Assembly (NCBI RefSeq): GCF_013822795.1
Contig: NZ_PNLB01000022.1
Coordinates: 35,224 to 99,223, forward strand
From: Phenylobacterium sp.
GTDB taxonomy: Bacteria > Pseudomonadota > Alphaproteobacteria > Caulobacterales > Caulobacteraceae
Direction of reading: 5' to 3'
DNA length: 64,000 nucleotides
A model generated the notes under the pieces. It saw only the letters and a list, made by a program, of their open reading frames with translations. It made no database searches and had not been told where the DNA came from. A program made the translations under genes and the position numbers. Shown in pieces: positions 43,139-51,725 of the stretch. Within the stretch, counting starts at the first letter, position 1; each line of letters starts with the position of its first letter.

Positions 43139-43615
43139 CTACCGATTTCTCGGCCGCAGCCACGGCAGGACCGCCGCGCCGAGGATCACGACGAAGACCA
43201 GCCGCGCGGCCAGGGCGACACCCAGCAGCCAGGCCCCGGCGACGCCGGCGGCGAGCAGCACGGCGATGGCGCCGACCGCCATCAGCCCCATGATCCAGAG
43301 CACCGCCTCGGCGTTCGGCGAAGGACGGCGGATCGGGCGGTCGGGAACGGCGTCGGAGAGGGCCGCCAGGAAGGTCTCGAAGGTGTCGGCCTGGTCGAGC
43401 GGGCGCATGGCGCCGCCATAGGTCAGGGCAGGGATGGTCACGCGCCGGCGCTGGAACTGCAGCACAGCGCCGCGGTCCGCGCGCGTGACGCCGCGCAGTT
43501 CGGCCAGCGGGAAGCGGCGCTCGCGCCCAGTGCGGCGTTCGACGATGGCGGACTTCTCAAGCGTCCAGACGGTTTCGCCCTGCAGCGGCGAGAGACGCGC
43601 GGCGTAGCTGACCAT
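43139..43615 (-). CDS. hypothetical membrane-anchored protein downstream of folB
   Basis: A 158-residue protein. The N-terminal 90 residues look like a small beta-rich (PH-like) cytoplasmic domain (LEKSAIVERRTGRERRFPLAELRGV...GAVLQFQRRRVTIPAL). Two hydrophobic segments then follow (LWIMGLMAVGAIAVLLAAGVAGAWLL, VALAARLVFVVILGAAVLP). It starts at ATG 43615, overlapping the folB stop by one base (TGATG), so it is coupled to the folate genes. No family recognised with certainty. Confidence 0.7.
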   Translation of the reverse strand: MVSYAARLSPLQGETVWTLEKSAIVERRTGRERRFPLAELRGVTRADRGAVLQFQRRRVTIPALTYGGAMRPLDQADTFETFLAALSDAVPDRPIRRPSPNAEAVLWIMGLMAVGAIAVLLAAGVAGAWLLGVALAARLVFVVILGAAVLPWLRPRNR

Positions 43616-43962
43616 CAGCCCCGGACGACGGTGATCTCGACCCCGGCGGCGGCGGCGTGCGGCGCCAACGCCTGCGGCTTTTCCACCCGCACGCGGGCGC
43701 GCATGACGCGTGGATCGGCGAGGCACGCGCGGGCCAGGCGCTCGGCGAAGTCCTCGACCAGCTGGATGTGGCCGGCCGCGGCGATGTCGCGCGCGAACTC
43801 GCCGATCGTCTCGTAATTGACAGTGTCGGCCAGCCGGGTGGCGCCGGCCGTCGGCACGTCGAGCTCGACATCGACGATCAGCGGCTGGGACATGCCCTTC
43901 TCGTGGGCGTAGACCCCGATCTCGGCGGCGACCTTGAGGCCGGTGACGAACACCTTGGTCAT
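43615..43962 (-). CDS. folB: dihydroneopterin aldolase FolB
   Basis: About 115 residues: VFVTGLKVAAEIGVYAHEKGMSQPLIVDVELDV, then DTVNYETIGEFAR and LVEDFAERLARACL. FolB converts dihydroneopterin to 6-hydroxymethyl-dihydropterin in folate synthesis, using the Glu of IGVYAHE and a late Lys. I take ATG 43962 (MTKVFVTG); TTG 44031 would add 23 residues and has GGAG at 5 nt, so it cannot be excluded. It lies after the pteridine-reductase-like gene. Confidence 0.87.
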   Translation of the reverse strand: MTKVFVTGLKVAAEIGVYAHEKGMSQPLIVDVELDVPTAGATRLADTVNYETIGEFARDIAAAGHIQLVEDFAERLARACLADPRVMRARVRVEKPQALAPHAAAAGVEITVVRG

Positions 43963-44056
43963 GACCACGCGCCCTTGCGGCTCGGGCGACGGGACCTCGG
44001 GCGAACTCTGCTGCAGCGATGGAAGAACCAAGGGGGCTCCGTTCCAGGGAAGCGGC

Positions 44057-44791
44057 TCAGGCCAGGTGCTGGCCGGCGTCGACGGCGATCATCTGGCCCG
44101 TCACTGACCTTGCGTCAATGAGGTACCGCAACGCATGGCCGATCTCGGCCGGATCGACCGGGTGGCGGAGCAGAGTGTCGGCGACCTCGTCATCGAAATC
44201 ACTGCCCTGCTGGTGGATCGAGGGCAGGGTGGGGCCAGGGCCAATGCCGTTGACCCTGATGTGCGGCGCCAGGTCCTGGGCCAACATCTGGGTGGCCGCC
44301 CAGAGCGCGCTCTTGGACAGCGAGTAACTGAAGAAGTCGGGACTTGGCGCGAACACCCGCTGGTCGAGGATGTTGACGATCTGGCCGGTGCGGCCGGCCG
44401 GGAGGCGGCGGGCGAAAGCCTGGGCCAGCACCAGCGGGGCGCGGAGATTGGTCTCCAGGTGCGCATCCCACGAGGCGCGGTTCATGCTGGCGAAGGCGTC
44501 GTTCTCGAACACCGAGGCGCAGTTGACCAGCAGGGTGACGGGGCCAAGCTCGCTCTCGGCGGCGCCGACCAGCGGGGCGGTGGACCCCTCGTCACGCAGG
44601 TCGCAGGCGTGCAGCGAAGCCTTGCGGCCGCGGGCCCGGACATCGGCCGCGGCGGCTTCGGCGTCGTCGTCTATGGTGCGGACGTGGATGGCGACATCAA
44701 AACCCGCGTCGGCGGCGGCCTGGGTCAGGACCCGGCCGATCCTGCGCGAGCCCCCGGTGATGAGGGCCGCGCCGCGGGTGGTGTCAGCCAA
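44057..44791 (-). CDS. folM: SDR oxidoreductase, pteridine reductase/FolM-like
   Basis: A 244-residue SDR whose modified glycine motif TGGSRRIGR, NCAS and YSLSKSAL, together with GPGPTLPS late in the chain, are those of FolM and PTR1 (dihydrofolate/dihydromonapterin reductases). The location immediately before folB supports a role in pterin reduction. The symbol is given on family resemblance and context; general SDR activity is the alternative. Confidence 0.8.
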   Translation of the reverse strand: MADTTRGAALITGGSRRIGRVLTQAAADAGFDVAIHVRTIDDDAEAAAADVRARGRKASLHACDLRDEGSTAPLVGAAESELGPVTLLVNCASVFENDAFASMNRASWDAHLETNLRAPLVLAQAFARRLPAGRTGQIVNILDQRVFAPSPDFFSYSLSKSALWAATQMLAQDLAPHIRVNGIGPGPTLPSIHQQGSDFDDEVADTLLRHPVDPAEIGHALRYLIDARSVTGQMIAVDAGQHLA

Positions 44792-44800
44792 CGAGCAGCC

Positions 44801-44881
44801 TTAGTCGAGCCGGCCGAACTCGAAGTAGTTCAGCGCGCCGATGACGACGATGAAGGCAAGGATGGTCAGGATCGCGGTCAT
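44801..44881 (-). CDS. 26-residue single-pass membrane microprotein
   Basis: A short frame MTAILTILAFIVVIGALN followed by YFEFGRLD and a stop. It has a GGAG ribosome site 6 nt upstream and sits 9 bp before the start of folM on the same strand. One membrane helix fills residues 3-17 and the tail N-x-FEFGR-x-D is hydrophilic and aromatic. The clean ribosome site, hydrophobic composition and operon position argue it is real. Function unknown. Confidence 0.7.
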   Translation of the reverse strand: MTAILTILAFIVVIGALNYFEFGRLD

Positions 44882-45019
44882 GGGAGGCTCCAGCGTTACG
44901 TGTTCGGCTTTAGAGCGGGCGCGGCGTGATCGCAAGGGGCCGGGGAACCGGACGGCGGTTCGGGCTTTGCTTTAGCGGGGCGTCGCCCTGCGGCTTCGCC
45001 CAACGGCAGGAGCAAGTTG

Positions 45020-45343
45020 ATGATCCGAGACCAGGAGTCCTTCGAGGCGGCCCTTCAGCGGGTGGCGGACCTTCTGGAGCACCCCCCTGCGGACGGCAGC
45101 CAAGAGGGCCAGGAGTTCCTTCAGCTGCTGCACGACATCGAACACTTCCATCCGACTGCGCTCAGCGCCCCGCCGGACACCAAGTTCGCTCAGGTGGGAC
45201 GTGAGGCCGAGGCGCTGCTGGCGCGGGCCAACAATTTCCAGGCCAGGCGCGATGCGCGCGAGAAGCAGGAAAAGTGGATGACGTTCCCCGAGGACGGCGA
45301 AGGCATCGGGCCGACGACCGGGGTCGATCGGCGATCAGACTAG
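45020..45343 (+). CDS. hypothetical small acidic protein
   Basis: A 107-residue hydrophilic, helix-rich protein (DQESFEAALQRVADLLEHPP, EGQEFLQLLHDIEHFH, REAEALLARANNFQARRDAREKQEKW). The segment resembles the N-terminal part of HigA-type antitoxins, but no helix-turn-helix is present and no toxin gene is adjacent. ATG 45020 follows CAGGAG at about 8 nt. Its end overlaps the convergent membrane-protein gene by 9 bp. Confidence 0.7.
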   Translation: MIRDQESFEAALQRVADLLEHPPADGSQEGQEFLQLLHDIEHFHPTALSAPPDTKFAQVGREAEALLARANNFQARRDAREKQEKWMTFPEDGEGIGPTTGVDRRSD

Positions 45344-45877
45344 CGCTGGCAGCAACAGCGTCGCCACCATCACGGCCATCACCACGCCGAGCACGATCAG
45401 CAGAACGTCGCCGGCCCGCATGGAGAGCCGCGGACCGGGCCCGGGAGGCGGCGGGGCCTTGACTTTCGCCCGCTCTCGCCCTCGCAGGCCGAGCAGGTGG
45501 ACGATCGCGGCGCCGCCTAATCCCGCCACCGCGCCGAACATGCTGAACGGCAGCCATGCGGCCAGGGCGGACGACTGGGTGTTGATCAGGGCCCAAGCGC
45601 CGCTGGCGACGGCCCCGACGATGGCGCAGGTCGGTGCGAAGGCCGGCCTTGGCCACTTGGCGATTGCGATGTTGGCCATGACGCCGGTCAGGGCGGCTGG
45701 AATCACCCCAAGCGGATAGCCCCAGGCAAGAAGCCGGGTCCCCTCGAGCGCGCCGGCCAGAATTATGAACGGCGCCAGCGGGAGCAGGGCGATAGTCGCG
45801 CCGATCAACGGTCCGGCGATGACGAAAACGGCCAGGACCGCTAGCGGTCGATGCGGCGCGCGTACGATCTCTTCCAT
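45335..45877 (-). CDS. hypothetical five-helix membrane protein
   Basis: A 180-residue inner-membrane protein with about five helices (LAVLAVFVIAGPLIGATIALLPLAPFIILAGAL; YPLGVIPAALTGVMANIAIA; CAIVGAVASGAWALI; MFGAVAGLGGAAIVHLLGL; VLLIVLGVVMAVMVATLLLPALV). A proline-rich cytoplasmic loop (KVKAPPPPGPGPR) precedes the last helix. I recognise no family. Confidence 0.7.
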   Translation of the reverse strand: MEEIVRAPHRPLAVLAVFVIAGPLIGATIALLPLAPFIILAGALEGTRLLAWGYPLGVIPAALTGVMANIAIAKWPRPAFAPTCAIVGAVASGAWALINTQSSALAAWLPFSMFGAVAGLGGAAIVHLLGLRGRERAKVKAPPPPGPGPRLSMRAGDVLLIVLGVVMAVMVATLLLPALV

Positions 45878-45925
45878 GTCGCGGAGGTTGCGAGGCTGGG
45901 ATTTACGTCCGGCTAAGACGGGCGC

Positions 45926-46459
45926 TTAGAACCTGCGCACATAGGCCGCCGCCCAGGAGTCGGCCGAGCGCTGGCCGAACTCGTGGCGGGTGTAGTCGAT
46001 CCGCACGCCGTTGGCGCCGGCGAAGAAATATTGGGCGCCGACGCCGAAGCTGAAGGCGTCCTCCGTCCGGTCGACGTCCATGGATTGGCCTAGGTAGCTG
46101 GCCTTGGTGTTGAGCTTGGCGTAGCCGAAGCCCAGCCGCGCGAAGACCTCGGCGTTCTCGGTGATCGGCAGGAAACCGACCGCATAGAGCCCTGCCTGAT
46201 ACTTGAGTTCCTCGTTCCAGGCGTAGCCGACGACGAGCATGTCGACCTGATCGTCATCGACGCCGACGGCGAGTTCGCCCTCAATCCCGAGGTGCGGGGC
46301 CAGGCGGGCGCCAAACCGGCCCTGGGCCGCGCCAAGACTCGCGTCGAACTCCCTAGTCTCGAACTGTGTGTAGCCGATCGAGCCGTAGAGGTCGGCGGCC
46401 TGGGCCGATCCGGCGACGGCGCATGCGGCGGCGAGCAGCGGCAGCTGAGCGAATTTCAT
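45926..46459 (-). CDS. outer membrane beta-barrel protein
   Basis: A 177-residue protein with signal peptide (LLAAACAVAGSAQA) and alternating hydrophobic/hydrophilic strands: DLYGSIGYTQFETREF, HLGIEGELAVGVDDDQVDMLVVGYAWN, EVFARLGFGYAKL, DAFSFGVGAQYFF, VRIDYTRHEF. It ends in aromatic Phe (AAYVRRF), the BAM recognition signal. An eight-stranded OmpX/OmpA-like barrel is likely. Function unknown. Confidence 0.85.
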   Translation of the reverse strand: MKFAQLPLLAAACAVAGSAQAADLYGSIGYTQFETREFDASLGAAQGRFGARLAPHLGIEGELAVGVDDDQVDMLVVGYAWNEELKYQAGLYAVGFLPITENAEVFARLGFGYAKLNTKASYLGQSMDVDRTEDAFSFGVGAQYFFAGANGVRIDYTRHEFGQRSADSWAAAYVRRF

Positions 46460-46590
46460 GAGCGCCCCCTAATGGCGAAATTTCTTTTCGGCGCATCTTA
46501 TGCGGGTGTCGGTGCGGCGGAAAGATGTCCGTCGCCTTGCTCAATGGCGCCCGCGCGGGTCAAGCTGGCGAAAACGCCGGAGGAAACGCC

Positions 46591-47541
46591 ATGCCGCTCT
46601 CGCCCATCGCGCCGGGCGACCTGACCAAGGTCGCCGTGGGAATCGACCGCCCGGAGGACGTGGTCGTCGGGCCGGACGGCCGGGTCTTCGCCTCGGACCA
46701 CCAGTGCGCCGTGGCCGAGATCTTCCCCGATGGATCGTTCAAGCGGATGGGACCCAAGGGCGGCGCGCCCAACGGGATCAACATGGACCGGCAGGGCCGG
46801 GTGCTGATCGCCAACTTCGGCATCTATGACCGTGAGGACGGGCCGCTGCAGCGCTTCGACCCGGCCACGGGGAAGCATGAGACGCTGCTGACGCAGGTCG
46901 GCGGGCGGCGGCTGACCAGCGCCAACTATCCGGTGATGGACCAGGCTGGGAACATCTGGTGCGCCAACTCCACCCACGCCGAGACCTGGCCGCAGGCTCT
47001 GGACGGGCGCGCCGACGGCTTCATCTTCGTACTGCGGCCGGACGGGTCGAGTGAAGTGGTGGCCGAAGGCCTGAAGTTTCCAAACGGGATGGCCCTGTCG
47101 GCGGACGAGCGCTACCTGTTCTGCGCCCAGACCAGCGGCGCCGACGTGATGCGCTTTCCGATCCACGAGGGCGCGACGTTGGGGGCCGGCGGCCGCTACG
47201 GCCCCGTGCTCGGCAAGCTGCAGGCCCCGGATGCGCCGGGCGTCGACCACAACGAGCTCGGCTACACGGACGGGATCGGTCTGGACGCCGAGGGCAATCT
47301 CTGGGTCTGCCTGCCGGCCGCCAACAAGGTGGTGGCGATCACGCCGGAGCTGGAGGTGGTGACTGTAATCCACGACCCGTCCAGCGAGGTGGTCAACCAC
47401 CCGACCAACGTCACCTGGGGCGGCCCCGACCTGAAGGACCTTTACATCGGCTCGATCCGGGCAGGTTATGTGCTCAAGGGCCGTAGCCCGGTTGCGGGAC
47501 AGCCGCATGTGCACCAATTGGAGGGGCGGGTTTCGGCCTGA
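46591..47541 (+). CDS. SMP-30/gluconolactonase family hydrolase
   Basis: A 316-residue six-bladed propeller: IDRPEDVVVGPDGRVFASDHQCAV (metal Glu), NGINMDRQGRVLIANFG, GLKFPNGMALSADERYLFCAQT and YTDGIGLDAEGNLWVCLPAANK (metal Asn/Asp). Relatives hydrolyse sugar lactones using Ca2+ or Zn2+. ATG 46591 has GGAGGAAA at 7 nt. It is followed by the aldehyde dehydrogenase operon but separated from it by a 123-bp gap with its own operator. Confidence 0.87.
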   Translation: MPLSPIAPGDLTKVAVGIDRPEDVVVGPDGRVFASDHQCAVAEIFPDGSFKRMGPKGGAPNGINMDRQGRVLIANFGIYDREDGPLQRFDPATGKHETLLTQVGGRRLTSANYPVMDQAGNIWCANSTHAETWPQALDGRADGFIFVLRPDGSSEVVAEGLKFPNGMALSADERYLFCAQTSGADVMRFPIHEGATLGAGGRYGPVLGKLQAPDAPGVDHNELGYTDGIGLDAEGNLWVCLPAANKVVAITPELEVVTVIHDPSSEVVNHPTNVTWGGPDLKDLYIGSIRAGYVLKGRSPVAGQPHVHQLEGRVSA

Positions 47542-47573
47542 ATCCTTCAGGGTTTGAAGGTTGCCTCTTCCAC

Positions 47574-47590
47574 AGTGATCATTGATCACT
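47574..47590. promoter_or_regulatory. perfect palindromic operator upstream of the aldehyde dehydrogenase operon
   Basis: AGTGATCATTGATCACT is an 8+1+8 perfect inverted repeat lying 75 bp before the ATG at 47665. Its A/T content stands out from the surrounding sequence. It probably binds a dimeric TetR/MarR/GntR-type repressor; no such gene is adjacent. Confidence 0.7.
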
Positions 47591-47664
47591 AAAATGCTTG
47601 TTTGAAGCCGTCGGGGGATCTCGTCGGCGCTCCAAAATCCAACGAACGCCTCCGGGAGGACGTC

Positions 47665-49104
47665 ATGCGCGAGTACCTGCAGTTCTATATCGACGGTCAG
47701 TGGGTCGATCCGGTCGAACCCAAGACGCTCGACGTCATCAACCCGGCGACCGAGAAGGTCGCGGGCAAGATCTCGCTCGGCACCGCCGCCGACGTGGACA
47801 AGGCCGTGAAGGCCGCCAAGAAGGCGTTCGTGACGTGGTCGCAGACCAGCCGCGAAGAGCGCCTGGACGTTCTCAACCGCATCCTCGCCGAGTACCAGAA
47901 GCGCTTCGGCGACCTGGCGACCGCGGTCACCGAGGAAATGGGCGCCCCGGCCTCGCTGGCGCAACGCGCGCAGGTTCCGATCGGCATGGGCCACCTGGGC
48001 ACCGCCGCCGCCGTGCTGAAGGACTTCAAGTTCAGCGAAGACCGCGGCCCGACGATGATCGTCAAAGAGCCGATCGGCGTCTGCGGCTTCATCACCCCCT
48101 GGAACTGGCCGCTGAACCAGATCGTCTGCAAGGTGGCCCCGGCCATCGCCACCGGCTGCACCATGGTGCTGAAGCCGTCGGAAGTGGCGCCGTTCACCGG
48201 CCACATCTTCGCTGAGATCATGCATGCCGCCGGCGTGCCGGCCGGCGTGTTCAACCTGGTGCAAGGCGACGGCGTCGGCGTCGGCGTGCCGCTGTCGAGC
48301 CACCCGGACGTGGACCTGATCTCGTTCACCGGTTCGACCCGCGCCGGCATCGAGGTGGCCAAGAACGCCGCCCCGACCGTCAAGCGCGTGGCCCAGGAAC
48401 TGGGCGGCAAGAGCCCGAACATCGTCCTCGACGACGACGCCTTCGCCAAGGGCGTGGGCCGCGGCGTGGCCACGGTGATGACCAACTCGGGTCAATCCTG
48501 CAACGCCCCGACCCGCATGCTGGTCCCGCAAGCGCGCATGGATGAAGCGATCGCCGTCGCCAAGGAAGCGGCCGCCCAGGTCACCGTCGGCGACCCCAAC
48601 GGCAACAGCCTGCTGGGTCCGGTGGTCTCGGAAGTGCAGTTCAACAAGATCCAGAAGCTGATCCAGTCGGGCATCGACGAGGGCGCGACCCTGGTCGCCG
48701 GCGGCGTGGGCCGTCCGGACGGCCTGGACACCGGCTACTACGTCAAGCCGACCGTGTTCGCCAACGTGACCCCGGAGATGACGATCTCGAAGGAAGAGAT
48801 CTTTGGCCCGGTGCTGTCGATCCTCGGCTACGAGAACGTCGAACAAGCCATCCAGATCGGCAACGACACCGAGTACGGCCTGGCCGCCTACGTCCAGGCC
48901 GCCGACCTCGCCAAGGCTCGCGAAGTGGCTTCCAAGCTGCGCGCCGGCCAGGTGTCGATCAACGGCGGCGGCGGCGACCTGATGGCGCCGTTCGGCGGTT
49001 ACAAGATGAGCGGCAACGGGCGCGAGTGGGGCGATTTCGCCTTCAACGAGTTCCTCGAAGTGAAGGCCGTTCTGGGCTACGCGCCGAAGGAAGCCGCCGA
49101 GTAA
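47665..49104 (+). CDS. NAD-dependent aldehyde dehydrogenase
   Basis: A 479-residue class I/II aldehyde dehydrogenase. Cofactor binding is at ITPWNWPLNQI and FTGSTRAG, the general base Glu lies in QELGGKSPN, and the nucleophile Cys in NSGQSCNAPTRM. The C-terminal PFGGYKMSGNGREWG is also typical. It should oxidise an aldehyde to the acid, feeding the acyl-CoA ligase encoded next. Start set at 47665 with GGGAGG at about 6 nt. Confidence 0.92.
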   Translation: MREYLQFYIDGQWVDPVEPKTLDVINPATEKVAGKISLGTAADVDKAVKAAKKAFVTWSQTSREERLDVLNRILAEYQKRFGDLATAVTEEMGAPASLAQRAQVPIGMGHLGTAAAVLKDFKFSEDRGPTMIVKEPIGVCGFITPWNWPLNQIVCKVAPAIATGCTMVLKPSEVAPFTGHIFAEIMHAAGVPAGVFNLVQGDGVGVGVPLSSHPDVDLISFTGSTRAGIEVAKNAAPTVKRVAQELGGKSPNIVLDDDAFAKGVGRGVATVMTNSGQSCNAPTRMLVPQARMDEAIAVAKEAAAQVTVGDPNGNSLLGPVVSEVQFNKIQKLIQSGIDEGATLVAGGVGRPDGLDTGYYVKPTVFANVTPEMTISKEEIFGPVLSILGYENVEQAIQIGNDTEYGLAAYVQAADLAKAREVASKLRAGQVSINGGGGDLMAPFGGYKMSGNGREWGDFAFNEFLEVKAVLGYAPKEAAE

Positions 49105-49128
49105 GGCTTTCAAAACGCGAAGGCTTTT

Positions 49129-49162
49129 GCGGGCCGGCAGGACGAGGGTCTTGCCGGCCCGC
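49129..49162 (+). terminator. intra-operon hairpin after the aldehyde dehydrogenase gene
   Basis: GCGGGCCGGCA pairs with TGCCGGCCCGC around a 12-nt loop, followed by a weak TTGCT. It could attenuate or end transcription before the acyl-CoA ligase, or stabilise the upstream message. Confidence 0.5.
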
Positions 49163-49209
49163 TTGCTGAGGGATCATCCTCTCCGAAAAGAAGAGAGGAG
49201 GGAGGAACG

Positions 49210-50769
49210 ATGTCCACGGACATCCGATGCGTCGCCGATATCGCGCGCCATCATGCCCACGTGCGCCCAGGCGAGACCGCGATCTGGTTCGAGGGCGCGG
49301 CCACCACCTATGGCGAACTGGACCGGCTGTCCTCGCAGTGCGCCCAGGCGCTGATCGCCGCCGGCGTGACGCCGGGCGAGCGGGTCGGGGTTCTGACCAA
49401 GGGCTCGGACGCGTTCTTCATCCTGTGGCTCGGCTGTCTGAAGGCCGGCGCCTGCCTGACCCCCGTCAACTGGCGGCTGGCGCCGCCCGAGATCGCCTTC
49501 GTGCTCAAGGACGCCGGCTGCCGGCTGGTGGTGACGGGTGCCGACTTCGCGCCGGTGATCGAGAAGATCGCCGCCGACCTCCCGGCCCTGCAGACGGTGG
49601 TGCAGATCGAGCCTGGTCATGCCCAATGGTCCGGATTCGCCGACTGGATCGGCAGGTATCCGGCCCTCGACCCGCAGCTACCTGCCGCTGACGACGACGA
49701 TGTCGTCCAACTCTACACCTCGGGGACCACCGGGTTGCCCAAGGGCGTGCAGCTGACCGAGCGCAACTACGCGACGGTGTTCGAAAGCGCGCTTCAGCAG
49801 TGGGCGCAGTTCGCGCCGGGCATGGCGGTGCTGGTGGCGATGCCGCTGTTTCATGTGGCCGGGGCCAATCTCGGCATCCTGGCGCTGCTGCAGGGCGCCA
49901 AGGCGATCGTGTTGCGCGAACCCGATCCCGGGGTGATCCTCAAGGTCATCGAGCAGCACCGGATCGAGCATGCCTTCCTAGTGCCGGCGCTGATCAACAT
50001 GATCCTCCAGCGGCCGGAGGTCGGACAGACCGACCTGTCGAGCGTGCGCAACATCTATTACGGCGCCTCGCCGATCTCAGAGGAGGTGCTGAAGCGGGCG
50101 CAGGCGACGTTCCCGGCCCAGTTCACCCAGCTCTATGGTCTGACCGAGACGATCGGCGGCGGCACCAACCTGCCGCCCGAGGCGCACGATCCGGCGCGCG
50201 GCAAGCTGCGCTCATGCGGGATCCCGTCGGCCGGCTTCGAGGTGCGGGTGCGCATCGAGGATCGCGACGCCGCGCCGTTCGAGGTCGGCGAGATCGAGAT
50301 CCGTTCCCCCGGCGTGATGAAGGGCTACTGGAACCGGGCCGAGGCCACCGCCCAGGCGATCTGCCCGGAGGGCTGGTTCCGCAGCGGCGACGCCGGCTAT
50401 TTCGACGACGACGGCTATCTGTTCATCCACGACCGGGTGAAGGACATGATCGTCTCGGGCGGTGAGAACATCTATCCGGCCGAGGTCGAGAACGCGTTGT
50501 TCTCGCATCCGGCCGTGGCCGACGCCGCGGTGGTCGGCGTGCCGGACGAGCGGTGGGGCGAGGCGGTGAAGGCGTTTGTCGTGCTGCGGCCCGGCGCCGA
50601 GGCCGACGCGGACGCCATCATGGGCCACTGCCGGGCGCTGATCGCCGGCTACAAGGTCCCCAAAAGCGTGGATTTCATTGCGGTCCTGCCGCGCAATCCG
50701 TCCGGCAAGGTGCTGCGGCGGGAGTTGCGCGCCCCGTTCTGGGAAGGCCGCGGCCGCAACGTCGGCTGA
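49210..50769 (+). CDS. acyl-CoA synthetase (fatty-acid--CoA ligase, ANL superfamily)
   Basis: A 519-residue adenylate-forming ligase: P-loop LYTSGTTGLPKGVQLTE, A5 QLYGLTETIGG, A7/A8 RSGDAGYFDDDGYLFIHDRVKDMIVSGGENIYPAEVE and A10 NPSGKVLRRELR with the catalytic Lys. It activates a carboxylic acid to acyl-CoA via an acyl-adenylate. The strong GGAGGGAGGA upstream predicts good translation. With the dehydrogenase before and the hydrolase after it, an alcohol/aldehyde or ester degradation pathway is likely. Confidence 0.92.
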   Translation: MSTDIRCVADIARHHAHVRPGETAIWFEGAATTYGELDRLSSQCAQALIAAGVTPGERVGVLTKGSDAFFILWLGCLKAGACLTPVNWRLAPPEIAFVLKDAGCRLVVTGADFAPVIEKIAADLPALQTVVQIEPGHAQWSGFADWIGRYPALDPQLPAADDDDVVQLYTSGTTGLPKGVQLTERNYATVFESALQQWAQFAPGMAVLVAMPLFHVAGANLGILALLQGAKAIVLREPDPGVILKVIEQHRIEHAFLVPALINMILQRPEVGQTDLSSVRNIYYGASPISEEVLKRAQATFPAQFTQLYGLTETIGGGTNLPPEAHDPARGKLRSCGIPSAGFEVRVRIEDRDAAPFEVGEIEIRSPGVMKGYWNRAEATAQAICPEGWFRSGDAGYFDDDGYLFIHDRVKDMIVSGGENIYPAEVENALFSHPAVADAAVVGVPDERWGEAVKAFVVLRPGAEADADAIMGHCRALIAGYKVPKSVDFIAVLPRNPSGKVLRRELRAPFWEGRGRNVG

Positions 50770-50790
50770 GTTTCAAGGAGAGGAAGATTG

Positions 50791-51723
50791 ATGCTGGACC
50801 CGCATTTCAAGGCGATGATCGACGCGGCTGCCGAACAGGCGGCGAACGCCCCGCCGCTGGACGCCGTGCCGCCTGCGATGATCCGCATGGGCTACCAGAT
50901 GCAGCGCAAGGCGACTGACCAGAGCCCGCCGCAGGACGTGGTGACCAAGGATCTGCAGGTTGAGGGCGGGGCCGGTCCGATCCCCGCGCGGCTGTACACG
51001 CCGGCCGGCGCAACGACCCCGAGCGGGGGCCTGGTCTACTTCCACGGCGGCGGTTTCACGATCGGCGATCTGGAAACCCATGACGGCCACTGCCGGCGGC
51101 TGGCCTCGCTGGCCGGCGTGCGGGTGCTGGCCATCGACTACCGGTTGGCGCCGGAGCATCCGTTCCCGGCTGGGCACGACGACGCCTTGGCCGCGACCAA
51201 GTGGGCCTTCGACCATGCGGCTGAGATCGGCTTCGACCCCAAGCGCATCGCGGTCGGCGGCGACTCGGCCGGCGGCAACCTGGCGGCGTCCGTCTCGATC
51301 GACCTGAAGGACGATCCGGCCCGCAAGGTCGCCTTCCAGCTGCTGCTCTATCCGGGCATCTGGCCGGAGATGGAGACCGCCTCGCGCAAGGAACTGGACG
51401 GCCCGATCCTGACCAAGGCGGCGCTGGCCTGGTTCGACAAGTCGCTGGCCGCCCTTGGTCACGCGCAGTCCGGCCGGGCGTTCCTGGGCAAGGCCAAGCT
51501 GAGCGGCGACCTGCCGCCGGCCCTGGTGGTCACCGCCGGCTTCGATCCGCTGAAGGACGAGGGCCGCGACTACGCCGCAGCGCTGAACGCCGCCGGCGCC
51601 AAGGCCGCGCACGTCGAGTATGCGGGCCTGATCCACGACTTCTACCTGATGCCGGACGTCTCGCCGGCGGTGGTCGAGGCGGCCAAGGAAACCGCCGCGG
51701 CGCTGAAGGCGGCGATCGGGTAG
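50791..51723 (+). CDS. alpha/beta hydrolase of the hormone-sensitive lipase family
   Basis: A 310-residue esterase with the HSL-type oxyanion motif FHGGGFTIGD (about residue 85) and nucleophile GGDSAGGNLA (Ser about 158). The acid Asp lies in VTAGFDPLKDEG and the catalytic His in YAGLIHDFY. No signal peptide, so cytoplasmic. It starts at ATG 50791 after AAGGAGAGG, 21 bp past the ligase gene; last gene of the operon. Confidence 0.92.
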   Translation: MLDPHFKAMIDAAAEQAANAPPLDAVPPAMIRMGYQMQRKATDQSPPQDVVTKDLQVEGGAGPIPARLYTPAGATTPSGGLVYFHGGGFTIGDLETHDGHCRRLASLAGVRVLAIDYRLAPEHPFPAGHDDALAATKWAFDHAAEIGFDPKRIAVGGDSAGGNLAASVSIDLKDDPARKVAFQLLLYPGIWPEMETASRKELDGPILTKAALAWFDKSLAALGHAQSGRAFLGKAKLSGDLPPALVVTAGFDPLKDEGRDYAAALNAAGAKAAHVEYAGLIHDFYLMPDVSPAVVEAAKETAAALKAAIG

Positions 51724-51725
51724 GG

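Noticed and set aside
45020..45343. HigA-type antitoxin half of a toxin-antitoxin pair
   Set aside because: The resemblance is limited to a short helical stretch; there is no helix-turn-helix and no small toxin gene next to it.
46498..49113. 871-codon open frame on the minus strand opposite the lactonase and aldehyde dehydrogenase genes
   Set aside because: It is the shadow of two well-supported plus-strand enzymes; its translation is His/Arg/Gly/Val-rich with no domain, as expected for antisense frames at high GC.
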